A stretch of DNA of 43,275 nucleotides from Spirochaetales bacterium. GTDB lineage: Bacteria; Spirochaetota; Spirochaetia; JAIPGG01. The notes beneath the pieces are model-generated. The model saw nothing but the letters and a program-made list of their open reading frames with translations. It had not been told where the DNA came from and did not search any database. The stretch lies in contig JAIPGG010000013.1 of the NCBI GenBank assembly GCA_021736255.1, positions 1 through 43,275 of the forward strand, in the 5' to 3' direction. Positions 36,955-43,275 of this stretch are shown one piece after another. Both the position numbers and the translations under genes were made by a program. How positions within the stretch are numbered: the first letter of the stretch is position 1; the number at the start of each line of letters is the position of its first letter.

Positions 36955-38280
36955 ATGGCAAATAATCCGCTGGTAGATATATTCCGAATAAAAGATCTGC
37001 GTGACAGAATTCTCTTTACCGTCTTTATGCTGATCATCTTTCGGCTGGGTGCTACCCTTCCGATTCCGGGGATCAATGTGAATGCGCTGAAGGCATACTT
37101 CATGGCTCAACAGTCCTCCGGTACCGGCATAGGAGTAACCGATTATCTGAACTTCTTTTCCGGCGGCGCTTTCAAGAATTTTTCCGTTTTTATGCTCGGA
37201 ATAATGCCCTATATTTCGACGTCGATCATCATGCAGTTACTCATTCTGGTATTTCCGAAACTCAAGCAGATTTCCCAGGAAGAGGGCGGCAGAAAGAAGA
37301 TACAGCGTCTTACCCGGTATGGAACAGTTCTTGTCTGTATCGTACAGTCCTATGCTGTTACCGTTTATGCAAATCGAATACCCAATGCCTTAACGATGGA
37401 CCAACTACCGTATACCCTCATAGCTATGCTGACGGTTACGGCCGGTACCATTTTCCTCATGTGGATCGGTGAGCAGATCTCACAGCGTGGTGTGGGAAAC
37501 GGTATTTCCTTGTTGATTTTTGCGGGTATTGTGGCACGGATGCCGAATGCATTCTATATACTGATACAGCGGGTACAGACTCGGGAATTGAACCCTGTAT
37601 TTGTAATCGTTGTACTGCTCATGTTTATCGGAGTTGTTGCACTGGTAGTCTATGAACAACAGGGGCAAAGGAAGATACCGGTTCATTACGCAAAACGGGT
37701 TGTAGGACGTAAGCTCTATGGAGCACAGAATACCTATATACCATTCAAAATCAATCCTTCGGGAGTTATCCCGGTTATTTTTGCCTCGGCAGTGCTTTCT
37801 TTTCCCATGCAGATCGCGGGAAACCTGGGAGCTCGGATTCCCTGGTTATCGGATCTCTCCACATGGTTGAGGCCGACCGGGGCCCCGTATATGATCATAT
37901 ATACATTGCTGATCATCTTTTTCGCTTATTTCTATACTCAGGTTACACTGAATCCCATTGAGATATCAAAGCAGATCAGAGAAAATGGTGGTTCGATACC
38001 CGGCATACGATCAGAGAAAATGGAGGAGTATCTGACACGGGTTCTTAACAGGATTATTTTGCCCGGCTCGATATTTCTGGCATTCATCGCTATTATACCG
38101 TCGATAATCCAGGCGTTGTTTAACTTTCCGCAAGAGGTAGCCTTTCTTATGGGCGGAACATCTTTATTGATCATGGTAGGTGTCGATCTTGACACGATGT
38201 CACAGATAGAGGGGCATCTTCGTATGCACCATCACGAGGGCCTGGTAAAACGAGGGAAGCTGCGTTCTAGGAATTTGTAG
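36955..38280 (+). CDS. secY: Preprotein translocase subunit SecY
   Basis: A 441-residue channel subunit with about ten membrane helices. The plug and TM1 region reads [13 protein letters not shown] (26-38); TM2 follows [15 protein letters not shown] (78-92); the cytoplasmic loop [11 protein letters not shown] and the [10 protein letters not shown] loop contact SecA and the ribosome. It partners with SecE at 12534. Unlike E. coli-type spc regions and the Gram-positive layout, no adk, map or infA follows. Confidence 0.99.
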   Translation: MANNPLVDIFRIKDLRDRILFTVFMLIIFRLGATLPIPGINVNALKAYFMAQQSSGTGIGVTDYLNFFSGGAFKNFSVFMLGIMPYISTSIIMQLLILVFPKLKQISQEEGGRKKIQRLTRYGTVLVCIVQSYAVTVYANRIPNALTMDQLPYTLIAMLTVTAGTIFLMWIGEQISQRGVGNGISLLIFAGIVARMPNAFYILIQRVQTRELNPVFVIVVLLMFIGVVALVVYEQQGQRKIPVHYAKRVVGRKLYGAQNTYIPFKINPSGVIPVIFASAVLSFPMQIAGNLGARIPWLSDLSTWLRPTGAPYMIIYTLLIIFFAYFYTQVTLNPIEISKQIRENGGSIPGIRSEKMEEYLTRVLNRIILPGSIFLAFIAIIPSIIQALFNFPQEVAFLMGGTSLLIMVGVDLDTMSQIEGHLRMHHHEGLVKRGKLRSRNL

Positions 38281-38320
38281 AACACGGATAAGGATAAAGA
38301 GAGGTTTAAGGAGCAAGCCG

Positions 38321-38434
38321 ATGAAAGTTCGAGCGAGTGTGAAACCGATGTGTGATAAATGCAAGGTGATCCGGCGGCGGGGCGTTGTACGGATCATCTG
38401 TGATAATCCGAAACATAAACAGAGGCAGAGGTAG
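38321..38434 (+). CDS. rpmJ: 50S ribosomal protein L36
   Basis: A 37-residue L36 starting [19 protein letters not shown]. The zinc ligands Cys11, Cys14, Cys27 and His32 are intact. It is preceded by AAGGAG and sits 6 bases before rpsM. Confidence 0.98.
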   Translation: MKVRASVKPMCDKCKVIRRRGVVRIICDNPKHKQRQR

Positions 38435-38440
38435 CTGTAT

Positions 38441-38812
38441 ATGGCACGAATTGCAGGTGTAGACCTTCCAAACAAACATGTGGATGTGGCGCTGACCTAT
38501 ATTTTTGGGATCGGAAGAACTTCCGCCCGTGAAATTTGCGTAAAAACGGGCGTTGATACCGAAAAAAGAATGAACGATCTCAATCCGGAAGAAATTAATA
38601 AACTCAGACAGGTAATCGAGAATGATTACAAGGTAGAAGGTCGGCTTAGATCGGAGGTCTCCCTCAATGTTAAACGGTTGATGGATATCGGTTCCTACCG
38701 GGGAATTCGCCACCGAAAGGGCCTACCGGTTCGCGGTCAAAGAACGCGTACAAATTCTCGTACCCGTAAGGGTAAGAAGAAGACGGTAGCAGGAAAGAAG
38801 AAGGCCGTGTAG
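38441..38812 (+). CDS. rpsM: 30S ribosomal protein S13
   Basis: A 123-residue S13 of the 30S head. It begins [20 protein letters not shown] and ends with the basic tail [17 protein letters not shown] that reaches P-site tRNA. Confidence 0.99.
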   Translation: MARIAGVDLPNKHVDVALTYIFGIGRTSAREICVKTGVDTEKRMNDLNPEEINKLRQVIENDYKVEGRLRSEVSLNVKRLMDIGSYRGIRHRKGLPVRGQRTRTNSRTRKGKKKTVAGKKKAV

Positions 38813-38837
38813 GTCCGCGCTAGGAGGAATATAAAGA

Positions 38838-39212
38838 ATGGCGAAGAAGAGAAAAGAGAAACGAACCGTATACGAAGGGAACGTCTATGTGCAGGCAACC
38901 TTTAACAATACAATCGTAACGGTCACAGATAAGAACGGTAATTCCCTTTCATGGGCCAGTGCCGGTTCACTTGGATTTCGGGGTGCTAAGAAATCAACAC
39001 CCTATGCCGCACAGACTACGGCAGAGACAGCTGCAACTACGGCAATGGATATGGGACTGAGAGAAGTTCATGTTTTCGTCAAGGGACCCGGCATCGGACG
39101 AGAATCGGCGATCCGTTCTCTTGGCGGACTCGGGCTGAAGGTGAAATCAATTCACGATGTAACCCCGATTCCGCATAACGGCTGTCGGCCGCGTAAGAGT
39201 AGACGGGTATAG
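38838..39212 (+). CDS. rpsK: 30S ribosomal protein S11
   Basis: A 124-residue S11 of the platform. Conserved [29 protein letters not shown] and the C-terminal [16 protein letters not shown]. Preceded by AGGAGG. Confidence 0.99.
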   Translation: MAKKRKEKRTVYEGNVYVQATFNNTIVTVTDKNGNSLSWASAGSLGFRGAKKSTPYAAQTTAETAATTAMDMGLREVHVFVKGPGIGRESAIRSLGGLGLKVKSIHDVTPIPHNGCRPRKSRRV

Positions 39213-39227
39213 GATCAGGAGGCAGGA

Positions 39228-39863
39228 ATGGCGCGATATACTGAATCAAAATGCAGGCTCTGCAGAGCAGAAAATACAAAGCTATATCTGAAGGGAGCTC
39301 GATGTTACTCTGACAAGTGCCCGATTAACAAGAAACGAAATAAACCCGGAAAGCATCCGAGATACCGAAGCAGAAAGATGTCCGACTACGGAATACAGCT
39401 CAGGGAAAAGCAGAAGGTAAAACGTATGTACGGGATGTTGGAGCGACAGTTTCGGATTTTCTTCGACAAAGCGGATCGTATGCCGGGGAAAACCGGTGAT
39501 AATCTGATCAGTTTGTTGGAACGTCGGCTTGATAATATTATTTTTCGAATGAGGTTCGCAACTTCAAGAAATCAAGCTAGGCAGATGGTTTCTCACGGAC
39601 ACGTCCTGGTAAACGGGCGGAAGGTAACCATCCCTTCGTATCTTGTGAGAGTGGATGATAAAGTTGAAATTAAAGAGCGAAGCAGAAATCTGCAGATGAT
39701 AAAAGAGAGTCTTAAAGAATATACAAAATCCGGTGTGGAACCTTGGCTTCAGGTTGATCCAGATAGTGCTCAGGGAAGCATGAAGGCAATACCACGCAGA
39801 GCGGAAGTAACAGATCTCGGAGATATCAAAGAGCAGTTGATTGTTGAGCTTTACTCGAAGTAA
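39228..39863 (+). CDS. rpsD: 30S ribosomal protein S4, zinc-binding
   Basis: A 211-residue S4. The N terminus carries four cysteines, Cys9, Cys12, Cys26 and Cys31, in the zinc-binding arrangement, and the S4 RNA-binding domain contains [20 protein letters not shown] (about 111-130). S4 starts 30S assembly and represses the alpha operon in E. coli. It sits between rpsK and rpoA. Confidence 0.99.
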   Translation: MARYTESKCRLCRAENTKLYLKGARCYSDKCPINKKRNKPGKHPRYRSRKMSDYGIQLREKQKVKRMYGMLERQFRIFFDKADRMPGKTGDNLISLLERRLDNIIFRMRFATSRNQARQMVSHGHVLVNGRKVTIPSYLVRVDDKVEIKERSRNLQMIKESLKEYTKSGVEPWLQVDPDSAQGSMKAIPRRAEVTDLGDIKEQLIVELYSK

Positions 39864-39874
39864 GAGGGGTTTTC

Positions 39875-40924
39875 ATGGCGCGCAAGAACCTATTAAAAGG
39901 ATTTAAACGCCCGAAGGGTATAACCTTCGAGCACAGTGAAACAACTCCGAATTATGGTCGGTTTATCGCCTATCCCTTCGAACGAGGCTATGGACACACT
40001 ATCGGCAACACCCTAAGGCGGGTACTGATTTCATCAATTCAGGGGTATGCAATAACTGCAGTAAGAATTACCACGTACAATGAGGAAGGTACAGCACATG
40101 TCCTTTCGAGCGAATTCGAATCCCTTCCGAACGTGGTGGAGGATACTCCGGATATACTGAATAATTTGAAACAGATTCAGCTGTATCTGGATAACGAAAA
40201 AGAGGAAAAAACAATTCTCGTTACTTGGGAGGGATCCGGAAAAAAGACCGGGGCCGATCTCGAAGTGGAAAATGATGTAAAGGTAATCAATAAAGACCAA
40301 AAGATTGCTACTCTGCAGAATGGGGCGCATATGGATCTTGAGATCCAGGTAAACCTCGGCAGAGGATATGTATCCGCAGAACAAAACGAGAAATATATCG
40401 ATGTAGTCGGTACTATTCCGCTGGATTCGATTTTTTCTCCGGTTTCAAGGGTTCGATATGATGTGGAGAATACAAGGGTCGGCCAGAGAAATGATTATGA
40501 TAAACTTTTGCTGGACATCTGGACCGATGGGAGTATAACTCCCGAGGACGCTCTAGCTGAGGCCTCGAAAATCTCTAAGGATCATTTCAGTATATTCATC
40601 AATTTTGATGAGAACGAGGTCGTTGGGGATGAAGAGATAGATGAAGAGGAAGAACGTATACGGCAATTGCTTGAAACACCAGTTGAAGAACTTGAATTAT
40701 CGGTGCGTTCGAGTAACTGTCTGAAAAATGCAAATATTCGAACAATCGGTGATCTGACCAGGAAGACCGAAGAAGAAATCGCAAAGACAAGAAATTTCGG
40801 AAAAAAGTCTCTGCAGGAAATCAAGGAAAAGCTTACCGAATGGAACCTGAGCCTGGGTATGACCGACTACAGTGGTCTGAAGAACACCATCAAACTTGGG
40901 AAAAGTAAGGAAGAAGAAGAATGA
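39875..40924 (+). CDS. rpoA: DNA-directed RNA polymerase alpha subunit
   Basis: A 349-residue alpha subunit. The N-terminal dimerisation domain includes [20 protein letters not shown] (36-55); the C-terminal domain has [18 protein letters not shown], with the Arg that corresponds to E. coli Arg265 used for UP-element and activator contact. The linker between the domains is Glu rich. Its stop overlaps rplQ by 4 bases. Confidence 0.99.
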   Translation: MARKNLLKGFKRPKGITFEHSETTPNYGRFIAYPFERGYGHTIGNTLRRVLISSIQGYAITAVRITTYNEEGTAHVLSSEFESLPNVVEDTPDILNNLKQIQLYLDNEKEEKTILVTWEGSGKKTGADLEVENDVKVINKDQKIATLQNGAHMDLEIQVNLGRGYVSAEQNEKYIDVVGTIPLDSIFSPVSRVRYDVENTRVGQRNDYDKLLLDIWTDGSITPEDALAEASKISKDHFSIFINFDENEVVGDEEIDEEEERIRQLLETPVEELELSVRSSNCLKNANIRTIGDLTRKTEEEIAKTRNFGKKSLQEIKEKLTEWNLSLGMTDYSGLKNTIKLGKSKEEEE

Positions 40925-41526
40925 AACACCGAGTAGGCTATAACCGACTTAGCAGAAAAACGAGTCATCGAAAGGCAATGACACGCAATATGATAACTTC
41001 TCTTTTTCGATATGAGCGGGTTAAAACAACGAAGGCAAAAGCTCGCGAAATACGGAAAGCCGCTGAAAAATTGATCACCCGGGCGAAAGCAGATTCCGTG
41101 CACAACAGGCGTGAAATTGCAAAGAAGGTCTATGATTCAGCCGTAGTAGCGAAATTGTTTACCGATATTGCACCCCGGTATGAAAACCGTCCCGGCGGGT
41201 ATACAAGAATACTGAAGCTTTCGACGCCGAGAAAGAATGATGCAGCAGAAATGGTACTTTTGGAACTTGTCTCCGAGGAAGAGGAGAAGGACAGCAAAAA
41301 ACCATCAAAGAAGACAAAAGAAAGTAAATCACAGACAAAAAAGGCAAAACAACCGGTAGCGGACAAAGATCAGAAGAAGTCCTCAAAAACAGAAGTCGCC
41401 GTAGACGAGGCTGAGTACTCAGACGAAGGGAAGCAGGAAACGGAAAACACCGACAATGCACCGGTCGATTCTGAAACTTCAGAAGTTGAACAATCAGAGG
41501 AAAAAGATAAAGAAAAAGAAGAGTAA
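40921..41526 (+). CDS. rplQ: 50S ribosomal protein L17 with long charged tail
   Basis: A 201-residue L17. The core (1-117) is standard, beginning [20 protein letters not shown] and including [15 protein letters not shown] (86-100). Residues 118-201 form a low-complexity tail, first Lys/Ser rich and then Glu/Asp rich, with no recognisable domain. Most L17 proteins are about 120-130 residues. It is the last gene of the ribosomal block and is coupled to rpoA by an ATGA overlap. Confidence 0.97.
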   Translation: MKHRVGYNRLSRKTSHRKAMTRNMITSLFRYERVKTTKAKAREIRKAAEKLITRAKADSVHNRREIAKKVYDSAVVAKLFTDIAPRYENRPGGYTRILKLSTPRKNDAAEMVLLELVSEEEEKDSKKPSKKTKESKSQTKKAKQPVADKDQKKSSKTEVAVDEAEYSDEGKQETENTDNAPVDSETSEVEQSEEKDKEKEE

Positions 41527-41589
41527 GTCGGACTCGATTCACTTATCACACAGTTTTCTTTTTTTAGAAATAGTAGTCAATACGAAAGA

Positions 41590-41616
41590 AGCCGGCCGAT
41601 AGGCCGGCTTTTGCTT
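41590..41616 (+). terminator. Intrinsic terminator after rplQ
   Basis: A perfect 8-bp GC-rich stem AGCCGGCC/GGCCGGCT with loop GATA (41590-41609) is followed by TTTGCTTT. This is the clearest intrinsic terminator in the window and closes the ribosomal block 63 bases after rplQ. Confidence 0.9.
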
Positions 41617-41644
41617 TACGTGACCCGTAAAATACCGATACTAT
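41615..41644 (+). promoter_or_regulatory. Possible promoter of the terminal membrane-protein gene
   Basis: TTTACG (41615-41620) and TACTAT (41639-41644) are 18 bases apart. Each matches consensus only partly, but a promoter is needed here because a strong terminator lies just upstream. Confidence 0.4.
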
Positions 41645-41665
41645 AAAAGAAGTTTCAAGGGGAAA

Positions 41666-41695
41666 ATGCCCAAAACCGGAGGGCCCTACAGGTAG
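41666..41695 (+). other. Nine-codon leader reading frame directly before the membrane-protein gene
   Basis: CAAGGGG lies 3 bases before an ATG that opens a 9-codon frame (MPKTGGPYR) ending in TAG at 41693-41695; the next base is the ATG of the large gene, in the same frame. The leader has a reasonable ribosome site, while the large gene has only a distant GGAGG (41679-41683). Translation of the large gene might therefore depend on re-initiation. Confidence 0.35.
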
Positions 41696-43275
41696 ATGCG
41701 GACAGCTCATAAAGTCGCTATCAGTCTTCTCATCGCTGTTCTTGTATTTAGCGGGGTAGCTGTACTCTCTTTTACAGGTTTTTTCGATTTCATTGAAACA
41801 AATTTCTACAACCAGCGGGTACGCAGCAGTTTCTTTAACCAACTTGATAATCGTGCAGATTCAATCAAAAAATATCATAAACTGCAGATAGACAGATTTA
41901 CTTCGATTCTAAATGAAGATTTTGTAAAAAGAATTTACCTTCCAAATAGAAGCAGAGAGGATATCTTTAATCAGGAATCAGTACTCGGCAAACTCGAAGA
42001 AAACGTACCGGAACTGCTTTTTATCCGGTTTTTGGATGCTGAAGGGACAAGAATACATTTCAGTACTCTTGAAGAAGACATAAAGAGCAGAAACGATTTT
42101 CGTGTTGTTTATAAAACGTGGGCAGAAGCAGAATATACTGCTGATCCACAGAAGCTACTTGTTAGCGAGAATGAGGAACCAAAGGTGCTGCTGGACAGCA
42201 GTCTGAATGCGTTGATATACAGTTTCCCTTCTTATGATACTTATGATATTTATCGTGGATCCGCCCTATTTTATTTGTCCACCGAGGGACTGCAAACACA
42301 TCTTGTCGAAGAAGGGGTTATCGGGGTTGGTACAAATATTATACTTACCGAATCTTCAGGGCTTGTCTTTGGGCTTCCTTCCGGTTACAGAACTGAAGAA
42401 GTTCGTGAACAGCTGAATTCAACTATACGGAATTTCAATTCTGAAGAAGGAATGAAGTCCCTCTTCACTACTGAAGAGGGACAAGAATATTTCATATTTC
42501 TCAAAAAAATGGAAAGGGGTTCGTTTACCGGAATAGTTGTCTCGGGCCGGATTTTTGAATTACATCCTATTATGAAAATAATTCTTTTGTCTGCTGTATT
42601 TGTAACAGCATTTCTTCTAACCTACCTTTTGTTCAATATCAAGCAGGATGTAATTCTTGTATTATCAGAAAGAATAAAGCGATTTCAGATAAAACTACTC
42701 TCTGAATACATCGAGTCCAAGGATGAAATTCAATGGGACCGATGGCAAAAGGACCTGCAACTTCGTAGAAATGAAGTCAAAGAGGAAATAAAACGCGGCC
42801 TCGGCCGTTTCTCGAAAAAGAAAGAACCGGAAGTCGATGCGCTAATTGATCAAAGCTGGGACGAAATCATTGAAGTGATGGGAAAGCGTGCCGGTGCAAT
42901 TTCACAAGAGTCCACCGGGAATATTGATATGCAGCGGCTCGAGACAATGCTACAGCAAATAATGAATAAGACCCAGTTTGTTGTTCCTGCATCTTCAACA
43001 ACCTCCGCACAACCGCAGGAAAAGCCTGCCGGTACGGTTTCTGCCCAGGAACCGGTAGAGGTAGAAGAGGTATCTGAAGAAACCGGAGAAGAAGAGGAGA
43101 TCGAGGAGCTTGAAGAGCCGGAGGAGCTCGAGGAGGCCGGTTCCGAAGAGGAAACCCGCGAGGAAACCGAGGAAGCCCCCGAAAAGGCCGAAGAGACACC
43201 CCCTACTGAGCTAACCGGCGAACCGGTAGAGGTAGAAGAGGTATCTGAAGCGACCGGAGAAGAAGAGGAGATCGA
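41696..43275 (+). CDS. Unrecognised two-helix membrane protein with Glu-rich repeats (incomplete at right edge)
   Basis: The frame is open from ATG 41696 to the window end, 526 codons, with no stop. I do not recognise a family. A membrane helix at about 6-29 is followed by a roughly 260-residue probably extracytoplasmic region, then a second helix at about 292-314. This is the layout of a periplasmic sensor of Cache type, though no motif proves it. The cytoplasmic part (315-425) is charged and helical. From about 430 the sequence becomes Pro/Thr/Glu rich, and a 57-residue unit beginning EPVEVEEVSE starts at 452 and again at 509. Base composition is lower in GC before the repeat and higher within it. 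Confidence 0.75.
   Translation, partial: MRTAHKVAISLLIAVLVFSGVAVLSFTGFFDFIETNFYNQRVRSSFFNQLDNRADSIKKYHKLQIDRFTSILNEDFVKRIYLPNRSREDIFNQESVLGKLEENVPELLFIRFLDAEGTRIHFSTLEEDIKSRNDFRVVYKTWAEAEYTADPQKLLVSENEEPKVLLDSSLNALIYSFPSYDTYDIYRGSALFYLSTEGLQTHLVEEGVIGVGTNIILTESSGLVFGLPSGYRTEEVREQLNSTIRNFNSEEGMKSLFTTEEGQEYFIFLKKMERGSFTGIVVSGRIFELHPIMKIILLSAVFVTAFLLTYLLFNIKQDVILVLSERIKRFQIKLLSEYIESKDEIQWDRWQKDLQLRRNEVKEEIKRGLGRFSKKKEPEVDALIDQSWDEIIEVMGKRAGAISQESTGNIDMQRLETMLQQIMNKTQFVVPASSTTSAQPQEKPAGTVSAQEPVEVEEVSEETGEEEEIEELEEPEELEEAGSEEETREETEEAPEKAEETPPTELTGEPVEVEEVSEATGEEEEI
43049..43275 (+). repeat. Tandem 171-base coding repeat, second copy cut by the window end
   Basis: A 56-base stretch at 43049-43104 recurs at 43220-43275 with two mismatches, both in one codon (GAA to GCG). 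The period is 171 bases, or 57 codons, so the reading frame is preserved. The second copy is interrupted by the window edge, so the number of copies is unknown. Confidence 0.85.

Noticed and set aside
1-43275. Mobile elements, CRISPR arrays and resistance cassettes
   Set aside because: No transposase, direct-repeat array with spacers, integrase or terminal inverted repeats were seen on either strand.

Overview
The window looks like chromosomal DNA of a free-living spirochaete (Spirochaetales, probably a Spirochaetaceae-type organism). Four things point there: an Asn at the RpoB position equivalent to E. coli 531 (the natural rifampicin-resistance residue known from spirochaetes), an unusually long 413-residue PRPP synthetase, an uninterrupted secY-rpmJ junction without adk, map or infA, and a divergent EF-G. 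I cannot name a species from the sequence.

Layout. Positions 1-4697 (minus strand) hold a BMP/PnrA-type ABC importer: lipoprotein, double ATPase and two permeases, all joined by stop-start overlaps; the operon continues off the left edge. Positions 4824-7476 (plus) hold prs and an FGGY sugar kinase. Positions 7497-12079 (minus) hold a very large GlnE-type adenylyltransferase carrying ACT-like regions at its N terminus, followed by a YgjP/DUF45 metallopeptidase. Positions 12118-41526 (plus) are a nearly uninterrupted 29-kb expression block: tRNA-Thr, rpmG, tRNA-Trp, secE, nusG, rplKAJL, rpoBC, rpsL, rpsG, an EF-G-like gene, tuf, and the joined S10, spc and alpha ribosomal clusters ending with rpoA and rplQ. 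A strong intrinsic terminator follows at about 41590. The last gene (41696 to the right edge) encodes an unrecognised two-helix membrane protein that ends in Glu-rich repeats and runs out of the window.

How it fits together. The importer, PRPP synthetase and carbohydrate kinase around a shared divergent promoter region suggest nucleoside or pentose uptake feeding PRPP, but this is inference from adjacency. The GlnE-like gene is a nitrogen-control enzyme that may sense its effector through its own ACT regions. The expression block is the core transcription and translation machinery; visible control points are two sigma70-like promoters flanking tRNA-Thr, a hairpin between rplL and rpoB, a hairpin plus new promoter between rpoC and rpsL, and a hairpin between tuf and rpsJ.

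Most of the window is conserved housekeeping sequence. The points worth a second look are the ACT-GlnE fusion, the EF-G with both domain IV tip loops degenerate, the L33 with only three of four zinc cysteines, the acidic tail on L17, and the unfinished repeat protein at the right edge. I saw no insertion sequence, CRISPR array, rRNA gene or intergenic stretch longer than 300 bases.
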